From contig NC_087068.1 of the NCBI RefSeq assembly GCF_963678635.1, positions 30,692,318-30,756,317 of the forward strand: a DNA stretch of 64,000 bases, in the 5' to 3' direction. Position numbers and translations under genes: made by a program. This stretch comes from Symsagittifera roscoffensis. Its lineage: Eukaryota > Xenacoelomorpha > Acoela > Convolutidae. Under the pieces are notes generated by a model. It saw nothing but the letters and a program-made list of their open reading frames with translations. It searched no databases and had not been told where the DNA came from. Below, piece by piece: positions 34,055 through 44,320 of the stretch (its first letter is position 1; the number at the start of each line of letters is the position of its first letter).

Positions 34055-34869
34055 AACAAATGCATAGAAAACAATATTTGCAACTTAGGTTGGAAAAAAC
34101 AAGAAGTGCATCAATATTTTAAGACAAAAAAAACAAAAAAAATCAGCAAGACTTATATAAGAGTCTTCACTACGTTCATTACTCTTAATTGTCGGTTTTA
34201 TATCAACTAAACAGCTGTGTAACCGTGACTAAATTTGAAAGAAATTGACAGATCAGACATTTCATAATATAAAATATTACATGCAATAAATAATTGCATG
34301 CAATAAAATATAAAGGGAAAGTCTACACTGCTAACGATGAGGTAGATTGAACAAAAAGACAAAACCCTCTTCGTGGGCACAACGGCAAGAAAAATAGCCA
34401 ACAAGCAGCTGTAAAAGAGATAATGACCTCAAGGTAACCGAAAAAAAGCTTATTTTATAATTTTTTTATCGTTTCTTGGTTTCAAATTGAAAAATGTATC
34501 AATTTAAAGCTCTTTGGGTTTCAACTTGCTAAATTTATGATAGACACTTTATTGATAAACAAACAGCCCATTTAGAGAAAACGTAAATGGACCTACAGAT
34601 AATATTTTATTCCACTGCGAAATCTTTAAGTTAAGCCCACTTCTGAATATCAACGTCACTCGCGTTTTTTGCGCCATTTGTGTTTTCGTTATTGGAGAGC
34701 GTAATTTTCGTTCTTTTCCGCAAATTAATTTGAACTGAAATTGAAAAGAAGTCAGAAATCAACTCAAAACAATTAAGAAATCAAACAAAAATTGGAAATA
34801 CACGAATTGAAGTGAAAACTCACTCAGTCCATTTACACTTGCAAAAATTGTAAGTGATAGACTGCTTAC

Positions 34870-35162
34870 CAATGCAGTCGTAGCGCGTGCAAGAAAGCCG
34901 ACAATCCTTCCATCAGCAACAGAATCGCCACAGTCAAACAAGCCCAAGCTGCAAAAACAGGTACAACAATAACACATCCAACCAGACCTCGCGTTCCATT
35001 CAGACCCTGGACCATCACCATGCTCCACAGCACCTCCGAGAGCTCGGCATGTGCGAGGGAGAGTGCCCACAGTCGGAGGTAGGAGGCGGTGTGCGAGATA
35101 CATCCGAGACAGAACTCGATGGTGTGGATGGCTTGCAGGATCATGATCTGACCGAAGTCGAA
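34870..35162 (-). pseudogene. Duplicate V-ATPase a exon (catalytic TM region), orphaned
   Basis: Same as the exon at 42876-43168, with acceptor (tgtttcag) and GTAAGC donor intact. It encodes the conserved membrane segment with [20 protein letters not shown] and the ALRLHW end. The terminal exon that should follow is absent, because the interval holding it was deleted in this copy. The exon lies beyond the polyadenylation end expected for the intact gene. Confidence 0.85.
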
Positions 35163-35389
35163 CTGAAACATAACATTGCCCAATAGAAAGGATAGGTAAC
35201 TTAAAAAAGTGGCACAGTCTCTCGTATACGAAGTGTTATAATAGTAATGAGAAAATCATGATTTTTTATAGCTTTCCGACCATAACTTGAAGAAATCTTT
35301 GATTTCAATGCTTCCTGCTAAATAAATTTTGTATAATAGATTATTTTTCCATGGGCGTCGCTTTAGCAGCTTTATATATGCACTGAAAC

Positions 35390-35674
35390 CTCTTCCTCGT
35401 CTGGTCGATGACTAATGTCGCCATTACTGCTCGACAATAGTGGAGCATTTAATTCATCATCTTCATCCCCGTGATCAATTCTTCCATTGTTCACACTGAT
35501 TTCGAGTCCCTCTTCATCTGAACTGCTTTCCAGTGCCAATGAAGTATACATTTGACCTGATTTATTCTTGGAGTCTCTCTTCTTATTTGTAAACTGCACC
35601 TCTGCTTGTGCGTCATCCTTCTGCGCCAGGGCTGTATAGTTGACCTTTGCTGCTCTTTTGCCACTGAGAGATCT
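35390..35674 (-). pseudogene. Duplicate V-ATPase a acidic-loop exon 2, orphaned
   Basis: Identical in translation to 43396-43680: 95 codons, acidic, with DEDDELNAPLLSSSNGD near its end. Splice sites are the same as in the intact copy. Confidence 0.8.
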
Positions 35675-35725
35675 CTGAAGAAAATCAAAGAGGTTGGGGT
35701 TAGTTTAAAAACAAGGGGTGCTCAC

Positions 35726-35908
35726 CTCATCGTCATCATGACCATGAGAACCCCCTTTTTGAGCTGCCCCTATTGACTGGGGTTGGGCTTCGGAATCTAT
35801 GACGTGGGGTTCCTGGGAGGACTGTTCGGCCAGCTCGTCATGCGAGATGAGGCCCTGCGCACCCTCCGCGTCCTCGTCAGCATTACTCAAGTTTTTGAAA
35901 GAGAGGCC
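35726..35908 (-). pseudogene. Duplicate V-ATPase a acidic-loop exon 1, orphaned
   Basis: Identical in translation to 43732-43914 (61 codons, includes SNADEDAEGAQGLISHDELA). No upstream V-ATPase exon lies between this copy and the intact terminal exon at 41255, so it could be used only by read-through or exon skipping. Confidence 0.82.
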
Positions 35909-36314
35909 CTGCCAACATACAGAGTCCGTCTCATCTCAAAACAATTAACTCTTATCCAACCCAGAAAATGACACCAAGGAGTTAAGGCAGACGTGCTTTA
36001 GTCACCACTCATGAATTGACTCCTTTTCTGGTATCTTACTAAATCTGTGTTTTTAAAATCAATTATCATGCATGTCTTTCTGGTTATGGCGATTCAACCG
36101 AAATAAAAAATTTTCAAAAAGTAAAGTCTCAAAAATCGCTTAGAAAAACTGCTCGAAATCTGACACTAAAAATGAAAAGTGTAAAATTTTTCCAATAAAA
36201 TCATGTTGAATTTTAGAGCTATCCGGAAATACAATATCTTTCTCAGCATGCCAATTGTAGTTTTTTAAAAATAGCATTTTACGACAAAAATTGACTCCCC
36301 TTGGTTCATTATTT

Positions 36315-37250
36315 TGGACTCATTGGCACATAAGTTATGTATACAGGTGTCTCAGTTATGTATACAGTTATGTATACAAGTGGTGACAGAAAATTTGGGT
36401 TTTCAGACAGTTTGGGTTACTGTGCCCCAGACCAAGAACATTCAATGGGATAACATCAACAATCTTATTTCAGATTTTTTAAATTGTTTTTATTTTTTTT
36501 TTCGGTTTAGATAAACTATTTCTAGATACAACGTTCTAAGGGGAGCTTTAACTGGTTAAACTATCTTTCAATAGTTCTTTTTCAAGACTAAGTCATTCAG
36601 GTTATTTAACTCCTTATGCACTTCTGTCTTTTAGAACTTAACGTTGAACTGAACTTTAGAAATCAAAAGTCAAAACTCGTAAAATCAAATTTGAGAGCAA
36701 ACGAATTTTATTTAAATTTCCCGAAAACAGATAAAACCACGTCCTGAAAATCTTCGCTTCTTTCATTTACACTTCAAAATGCTGAAGGATCAACGTGCCG
36801 AGCTATATGATTGCTAAAATGCTTTAACAAAAATTTTCGTTATCTTGAACAAAATGATAATTTACGGCAAAAATTAGACACAGAGGCGAAGCTGAGCTTC
36901 GCACGACTTGCGATACAACTTTGATTAAAATCAAAACAAAAAATTTGAAAAAAGAAATCACAAAATCGTTTTTGTCAATAAAAAATTGTCAATAAAAAAG
37001 CGGTCTTAAGCAGTTCTGTCCCCTCTACGGCAGAAGGGCCGGATGCTTGATTGAAGTTGAATTTATAATTACCATGTGGTAACAAAGCCGAAAATACCTG
37101 AGCAAAAACCTTTCATGGTGAAAAAATCAAAAAATATCTAAGCTAATAAAAATAATTTATGTCCCTTTTCCCCTCAGAGCACACACACGCACATATTTTT
37201 TTTAGATCCCCGAACGACCCAATAAGAGGCCACTAGATTGAAATTTAAAA
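36315..37250. repeat. Third copy of the tandem-unit left part
   Basis: The start of the 2.4-kb unit at 44321 is also present here as part of block B, including the TTATGTATACAG triple motif at about 36335-36380. Contains the recurring GCGAAGCTGAGCTTCGC hairpin near 36884-36904. Confidence 0.8.
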
Positions 37251-38610
37251 GCTGAATTGGCACGAAAAAAGAAAGTGATCAATTGCTAGTTTCGAAAGCC
37301 GAATTGAAGTTTTAGATTTCCCAGTGGAAGAAATTTTTTCCCTAATATCTGTTGAATTCAAATAAATTTAAGTCCGTTTGTATTTTTAAGAGTAATTAAC
37401 GTAGTGATTATTCTTATATAGGTCTTGGTAGTTTTTTGTTTGTTTTTCAGGAAAACTTCGTTATATTTATTTGAGTTTTTGTGAGTTTTTGTTTTTCAGG
37501 AAAACTTCGTTATATTTATTTGAGTTTTTGCGGTACTACTTTCAATTTTTTTTCAGTTCACTTCATTTCTGTAATTAAAAGGCAGACAAGCTACACTATT
37601 GAACAGCAAAAATATGAAAACGACAAAAAACGTAATCGAATTTTAATTTCGAAAATGTAAACCAAAAATCATATTTCCCAGCGAAACAAAAGTTATACCT
37701 TTGGCTATGTTGTTTGTTTTCCTCTCAAAGTCAGGTACCACAAACAGTCATGGGAAAGTACCATACTTCAAATTAAAGAATTTTCCAACAATCAGCTTAA
37801 AAATTCAAAGTTTTAGTCTTTTCTTTGAGCAAGTAAAAGTTGTAGTAAGTAACTTAGTTTTACTCAAGAAAACCTAGTTTTAGAGACTTCATCTAGCTTT
37901 TCCTTGGCAATGACTCTTTTAAGTCAAAAAAAGCTTGCAAAAAGTCGGTGTTTTTTAACAGCTTCCATTTTTTGTCAGAGTCGATGAACGTAGTAAAGCT
38001 TCTTTTATAGGTCGTGAAAATTTTATTCGGACAATTTGAGCTCAAATTAGATTTTTTTATTTTAAAAAACTCAATTCAATTTCTTTTTTAGAAGGAAAGC
38101 AAACTCTACTATTCTTCAGCAAAAATATAAAAATCAAAAAAAATGATTGAATCCTAATTTAAAAAAAATTTCATATTTTCTAGCGGAATTAAGACTTAAG
38201 TTATTGATCCGGTTTATTTTCAAATTGTGTAAACTTTATCATGATTGTGTCAATCATTAAATATATTTTGTTATGAATGTGGTCGGATCAATCTGTGATA
38301 CTCGGAGAACAACCGGCAACCATTGTGAGCTTCTGACTCCAATATCATTACGCATCGAATTTAAATTCAGCATTTGACCTCACCTGCAATTTTGATTTGT
38401 AGAGTTTTGATTAACATGGTTCAATTACCATAGAAAGTTTACTATACTTTAACAAGCTCTAGGAAATGTATCTATTTCATCTAAAAACTCACACAAAGAG
38501 GCATAGATGTATTTCGCAAACAAGCGAGAAAACAGCAAAAAGTAGCTTCAAGAAGTCTTAAAAAGTGAAAAAAAGTTAAAATAGGGATTGGAACGTAACA
38601 TTTTTGATTT

Positions 38611-38671
38611 GCGCCGGAATCGAACCTTTAACTAAGAGATTACGAGTCTCAACATGGTTGCTTGATGTTGG
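38611..38671 (-). repeat. tRNA-derived SINE head (duplicate)
   Basis: Duplicate of the head at 32568-32628, carried in block A. Confidence 0.6.
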
Positions 38672-39382
38672 TTATTCAAACTCTAGCCATCAAAAATAAA
38701 TAGAATAGATGCTATTAAATTGTTAATGCTATGAGCAAGTTTTTGCAAGTTAGGTTAGAAAAAAAAGAGATATGTAATCTAATACACGAGGATCTAGTTG
38801 ATTTCTGTAAAAAAAAAACCGTTTTTATTCTGTAAAAAATTTCTTTATTTCTATGTAATAAGCGCTCTAGAGAAAATCTAGATTTCCTGAAAAAAATTTC
38901 GTTATTTCTAAATAATGAGCGCCCTAGAGAAAATCTAGATTTGAATCTCGACTCACAACTTTCAACATATGGTGAAAACTGCACTTTGCAAATACAAGCG
39001 GAAAAAGGCCAAAAAGTAGCTATTAAAACAATAACTGTTTTATGAAAAACATAAGTCTTGAAAATTAAAATTGAAACATAGCCAATCGCAGATTGGAAAA
39101 GAGTAATGAACGCAAGTAAATAGAAAAACACTGACTTAGTTGAAACAATCTCAAAGTTCGAAAAAAGATGCCTCATATACATTAACAGTTTCATATAGAT
39201 GCCTCAGAAAGTTTCACATACTTTAACAAGTTCTGGGAAGAAATTTATCAATAAAAATTCACACAAAGAGGCATAGATGCATTTCGCAAACAAGCGGGAA
39301 AACAGCAAAAAGTAGCTTCAAGAAGTCTTAAAAAGTGAAAAAAAAGTTAAAATAGGGATTGGAACGTTAGTTATTTTATTTG

Positions 39383-39442
39383 TGCAGGAAGCGAACCTTT
39401 GACTAGGAGATTACGAGTCTCAACAAGGTTGTTTGACGCTGG
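39383..39442 (-). repeat. tRNA-derived SINE head (duplicate)
   Basis: Duplicate of the head at 33341-33400, carried in block A. Confidence 0.55.
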
Positions 39443-40082
39443 TTACTTCAACTCTATCCGTAAAAAAAATTAAATAGAACAGATGCTATTAAATTCTTAA
39501 TGCTATGAGCAAGATTTTGCGAGTTAGGTTAGCAATAAAGAGATTCGTAATTTAACACACGGGTTTCTAAATGACTACTGTAAAAAATATATCAGGTTTT
39601 ACTCTGTAATAAATTTCTTTATTTCTATATAATGAGCGCCCTAGAGAAAATCCAGATTTCAATCTCGGCTCACAAGTTTCAACATATGGTCAAAACTGCA
39701 CTTCGCAAAGACGAGCGGAAAAGTCAAAAAAGTAGCTCTTAAAACAATAACTACTTTACAAAAACATAAATTTTGAAAATGAAACTTGAAACAAAGCCAA
39801 TCGAAGATTGCAAAAGAGTAATGAACGCAAGTAAACAAAAAAACACTGACTTCGAAAAAAAATCTCAAATTTCAAAAAAAGAGATTCCTCTTAAGCTCTT
39901 TGAATTTCAAGAACAATTCATGATCGGCGCTGTTTTGATAGCATTAATCCAACTTAAAAAAATTGAATCAACAGGTATGTTTTTTCTTCTGCTGGAAACC
40001 TGAAAATCAAATTCAATTTTCGAAACACGTTTTTTCGCGCCATTTTCACTTTTGTATTTGGAGAGTGCTATTTACGTCACTT

Positions 40083-41254
40083 TCATCAGATGAATTTAAA
40101 TTAACTCAAAAAGTGCATATATACCTAATTGCATTCATAAATGCATCAATATGGATGAATTCGCATCTAGTTATTAGTTCATTTGAAGACTTTTTCCTGA
40201 ATAAAAAAAGCAAAACAAAAATCACGACGATCTATATAAGAGTCTTCACTACGTTTATGAATCCTAAATCAGAGGTTGTTCGGCGAACTCTTCTTGGGCC
40301 CAATTAGTTCTTTTCAAATTAATTTGAAATGTATATTTGAACGCGGCGGCAAATAGCTGATTTTGTTTTGCTCAAGAAAGTGGAGCTGACGCGTTGAGAA
40401 TGAGAGCTAAGTGCATCATATCCCGGATAACAATGAATCAAAATTATTATTTGCTAAGCTTTGCACAAAAATGTAACACTCGTGTCGAAAAAAAATGGAC
40501 TGACCGTAATAACATTGGGCGTGCAAGCTTTCGATTGAAACTTTATTATGCTTGAAACGAGTTGTGTCCAAGAGCGCGTTGTTATTCGAAAATTAAATGA
40601 CACAATCCTTTAGACAGATGCGAAGCTGAATTTCGCATAGAGGAGCAAAACACACTGTCTGCGCCAAAGACAGACGACTGGTAAGGCACCGAATAACTTC
40701 TTTCCTCGCCCAAAAGGCATCTACGGCTGATCTTTAAATAAGTCAACCAAAAATGAGACATGGAAGGTCGCTTTTTAAACAGAATTTAACGGCCATTTAC
40801 TTTTTCCTTCACATTATGGCTACTCACTTGAAAGGTCCGGCGAAAAGCAGATAGAGGATATTAATTAAATTGAAGACCTAGCATTAACCATTTATATAAT
40901 CATTTACATAGTTTAATTTGGAATTATCGAACAAAAAGCGCATCGAATTCACAACTAGTCGTAGCACACAAATGGAATCGATGACACAATTAATATCAAA
41001 AAAGGCTGCTGCGAAATCCGTTAATTTATCATTAATCCTAGCTTGACTCGTTTAATTTCAAACAGATTCGATGCAGTCTACAGTATTTACTTAACATATT
41101 TCAATTAACATTTCAATTTTGTTCTCCGTTGTCAAATTTTAATGATACAGTGATGTAAAGTTCATTGTTTTCAGATTGAGTCAGTTGTCTATTTCTGGCT
41201 TAGTTTGACACACTTTGTTACCACAGTTTGGTTTTGGCATTGGCATGTTTTGGT
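40083..41254. other. 3' flank of V-ATPase gene, single-copy
   Basis: Single-copy sequence downstream (minus strand) of the V-ATPase stop. Contains the recurring short hairpin motif near 40618-40637 and a possible ATTAAA-type polyadenylation signal on the minus strand near 41137. No other gene seen. Confidence 0.45.
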
Positions 41255-41348
41255 TCACTCCTCGAGTGGGTTCTCGATGATATGTTTGAATGTGAAAGGC
41301 ATGAATAAATGTCCGTCTCCGTGGTAGAATTTAGACTGGAACTCCACC
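41255..41348 (-). CDS. V-ATPase subunit a, terminal exon
   Basis: A gtgtttag acceptor, then 31 codons including the stop, too short to notice by length alone. It supplies the last base of the split Trp codon (TG|G) left by the exon at 42876, then [20 protein letters not shown] and a short tail ending NPLEE. The VEFQ-KFY-G-G-F-PF pattern is the conserved C-terminus of animal V-ATPase a subunits. Phase, motif and order all agree. It lies in the interval deleted from the left duplicate, so only this copy can make a complete protein. Confidence 0.93.
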
Positions 41349-41602
41349 CTAAACACAGAAGTTTACAAAAACACTTCCATGCTTGATCAATGTATCTCAA
41401 AATCTTACGTACAAATTTTCACAAAAAAGTTTCGAATGTTAACGACTTATAACATCCATAACATAGCCAATCGAAGACTGGAAAAGAGTAATGAACGCAA
41501 AAAAAAACACGTAAAAACTTAAGCAAGGAAGCAGAAAAAAAAACTGATTTTCTTTTTGCAAAAGCTTTACTTTTCGAACTTTTTCATGAAATTAACAATT
41601 TG

Positions 41603-41630
41603 AGACACAGAGGCGAAGTTGCACTTCGCA
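41603..41630. repeat. Recurring hairpin motif
   Basis: ACACAGAGGCGAAGTTGCAC then TTCGCA, a short GCGAAG/CTTCGC hairpin. One of about a dozen copies between 36.8 and 62.3 kb, for example 36879, 44884, 46640, 47282, 49037, 54815, 56830 and 62271. Probably a conserved part of a dispersed SINE or MITE family. Confidence 0.6.
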
Positions 41631-41884
41631 TACACAAGCAAAAATATGACCGATAACGCTAATGGGAAAAACTGAATGAGTACAACTTTGAGTCTACAAA
41701 ATTTCTTAAGTGACGCACGCCAAATATGAGTCCACATAATTGCTAAGTGACGCAAGCCAATTATTACGCGTTAGCAGTACCAATCAATTTGAAAAAAAAA
41801 AGAAATTTACCACTTACATGCCTCAATTTATAGAGCGGACGAATTTTAAGTAGTATACGAAAAATTTCATTAAAAACATCCGAC

Positions 41885-41945
41885 CCTGCACAGGTTCGAA
41901 CCCTCTTAATTTGCTGCTGGTCTCCTTCCCCTACGCTACAGATCC
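41885..41945 (-). repeat. tRNA-derived SINE head
   Basis: Minus strand has a clear B-box GGGTTCGAACC preceded by an A-box-like GTAGCGTAGGGG. No acceptor stem. Confidence 0.6.
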
Positions 41946-42875
41946 ACGATGCCTTGAAGCTAAAGTGCTATTTGTAATATAATAGTTAATATCCTTAGCA
42001 TTGACTGTACTTAATAGCTGGATCAAAATGAACACTTTCAAAATGAACACTTTTTGTCGCAACAAATGCATAGAAAACAATATTTGCAACTTAGGTTGGA
42101 AAAAACAAGAAGTGCATCAATATTTTAAGACAAAAAAAACAAAAAAAATCAGCAAGACTTATATAAGAGTCTTCACTACGTTCATTACTCTTAATTGTCG
42201 GTTTTATATCAACTAAACAGCTGTGTAACCGTGACTAAATTTGAAAGAAATTGACAGATCAGACATTTCATAATATAAAATATTACATGCAATAAATAAT
42301 TGCATGCAATAAAATATAAAGGGAAAGTCTACACTGCTAACGATGAGGTAGATTGAACAAAAAGACAAAACCCTCTTCGTGGGCACAACGGCAAGAAAAA
42401 TAGCCAACAAGCAGCTGTAAAAGAGATAATGACCTCAAGGTAACCGAAAAAAAGCTTATTTTATAATTTTTTTATCGTTTCTTGGTTTCAAATTGAAAAA
42501 TGTATCAATTTAAAGCTCTTTGGGTTTCAACTTGCTAAATTTATGATAGACACTTTATTGATAAACAAACAGCCCATTTAGAGAAAACGTAAATGGACCT
42601 ACAGATAATATTTTATTCCACTGCGAAATCTTTAAGTTAAGCCCACTTCTGAATATCAACGTCACTCGCGTTTTTTGCGCCATTTGTGTTTTCGTTATTG
42701 GAGAGCGTAATTTTCGTTCTTTTCCGCAAATTAATTTGAACTGAAATTGAAAAGAAGTCAGAAATCAACTCAAAACAATTAAGAAATCAAACAAAAATTG
42801 GAAATACACGAATTGAAGTGAAAACTCACTCAGTCCATTTACACTTGCAAAAATTGTAAGTGATAGACTGCTTAC

Positions 42876-43168
42876 CAATGCAGTCGTAGCGCGTGCAAGA
42901 AAGCCGACAATCCTTCCATCAGCAACAGAATCGCCACAGTCAAACAAGCCCAAGCTGCAAAAACAGGTACAACAATAACACATCCAACCAGACCTCGCGT
43001 TCCATTCAGACCCTGGACCATCACCATGCTCCACAGCACCTCCGAGAGCTCGGCATGTGCGAGGGAGAGTGCCCACAGTCGGAGGTAGGAGGCGGTGTGC
43101 GAGATACATCCGAGACAGAACTCGATGGTGTGGATGGCTTGCAGGATCATGATCTGACCGAAGTCGAA
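42876..43168 (-). CDS. V-ATPase subunit a, exon with proton-path membrane helices
   Basis: Exon of 293 bases between tgtttcag and GTAAGC. Begins [20 protein letters not shown], the conserved entry to the membrane domain, then [20 protein letters not shown]. The Arg in YLRLWAL aligns with the essential Arg of yeast Vph1 (R735) that exchanges protons with the c-ring; the Arg in ALRLHW aligns with the second conserved Arg. A further hydrophobic helix lies between ([20 protein letters not shown]). The last codon, Trp, is split with the terminal exon. Product: V0 a subunit, in endomembranes or plasma membrane. Which paralogue is not determined. Confidence 0.96.
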
Positions 43169-43395
43169 CTGAAACATAACATTGCCCAATAGAAAGGATA
43201 GGTAACTTAAAAAAGTGGCACAGTCTCTCGTATACGAAGTGTTATAATAGTAATGAGAAAATCATGATTTTTTATAGCTTTCCGACCATAACTTGAAGAA
43301 ATCTTTGATTTCAATGCTTCCTGCTAAATAAATTTTGTATAATAGATTATTTTTCCATGGGCGTCGCTTTAGCAGCTTTATATATGCACTGAAAC

Positions 43396-43680
43396 CTCTT
43401 CCTCGTCTGGTCGATGACTAATGTCGCCATTACTGCTCGACAATAGTGGAGCATTTAATTCATCATCTTCATCCCCGTGATCAATTCTTCCATTGTTCAC
43501 ACTGATTTCGAGTCCCTCTTCATCTGAACTGCTTTCCAGTGCCAATGAAGTATACATTTGACCTGATTTATTCTTGGAGTCTCTCTTCTTATTTGTAAAC
43601 TGCACCTCTGCTTGTGCGTCATCCTTCTGCGCCAGGGCTGTATAGTTGACCTTTGCTGCTCTTTTGCCACTGAGAGATCT
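43396..43680 (-). CDS. V-ATPase subunit a, acidic-loop exon 2
   Basis: 285 bases, phase 0 at both ends: RSLSGKRAAKVNYTALAQ, then a Ser/Glu/Asp-rich stretch ending ISHRPDEEE. Together with the preceding exon it forms a cytoplasmic loop before the proton-path helices, much longer than the ~40-residue loop usual in mammalian a subunits. The acceptor is good (ttttcttcag) but the donor is weak: GTTTCA, or GTGCAT six bases on, both in phase. If this intron is retained the protein ends VSVHI-stop, so regulated splicing is possible. Confidence 0.8.
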
Positions 43681-43731
43681 CTGAAGAAAATCAAAGAGGT
43701 TGGGGTTAGTTTAAAAACAAGGGGTGCTCAC

Positions 43732-43914
43732 CTCATCGTCATCATGACCATGAGAACCCCCTTTTTGAGCTGCCCCTATTGACTGGGGTTGGGCTTCGGA
43801 ATCTATGACGTGGGGTTCCTGGGAGGACTGTTCGGCCAGCTCGTCATGCGAGATGAGGCCCTGCGCACCCTCCGCGTCCTCGTCAGCATTACTCAAGTTT
43901 TTGAAAGAGAGGCC
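43732..43914 (-). CDS. V-ATPase subunit a, acidic-loop exon 1
   Basis: 183 bases, phase 0: begins GLSFKNLSNADEDAEGAQGL and ends GSHGHDDDE before a strong GTGAGC donor. It matches the position of the hydrophilic DAE-rich loop that precedes the FDFG motif in V-ATPase a subunits. The acceptor is tgttggcag. The intron upstream spans 43915-58485 and contains most of the repeats described here. Confidence 0.9.
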
Positions 43915-44320
43915 CTGCCAACATACAGAGTCCGTCTCATCTCAAAACAATTAACTCTTATCCAACCCAGAAAATGACACCAAGGAGTTAAGGCAGACGT
44001 GCTTTAGTCACCACTCATGAATTGACTCCTTTTCTGGTATCTTACTAAATCTGTGTTTTTAAAATCAATTATCATGCATGTCTTTCTGGTTATGGCGATT
44101 CAACCGAAATAAAAAATTTTCAAAAAGTAAAGTCTCAAAAATCGCTTAGAAAAACTGCTCGAAATCTGACACTAAAAATGAAAAGTGTAAAATTTTTCCA
44201 ATAAAATCATGTTGAATTTTAGAGCTATCCGGAAATACAATATCTTTCTCAGCATGCCAATTGTAGTTTTTTAAAAATAGCATTTTACGACAAAAATTGA
44301 CTCCCCTTGGTTCATTATTT

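Larger units (their letters stand above)
34055..37250. repeat. Segmental duplication block B, left copy
   Basis: Nearly identical to 42061-45257 (offset 8,006-8,007). Carries three orphaned V-ATPase exons on the minus strand. Joined at 37247/37248 to the next block A with about 3 bases of A microhomology. Confidence 0.92.
37248..40082. repeat. Segmental duplication block A, right copy
   Basis: Right counterpart of 31205-34040. Here it continues without interruption into unique sequence (40083-42060), so this is taken as the ancestral arrangement. Confidence 0.92.

Noticed and set aside
34887-35186. 99-codon plus-strand frame (also at 42893-43192)
   Set aside because: It is the antisense shadow of the conserved V-ATPase exon.
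34870-35908. A second functional V-ATPase gene
   Set aside because: Only three internal exons are present; the terminal exon and all upstream exons are missing, so it is an orphan duplicate.
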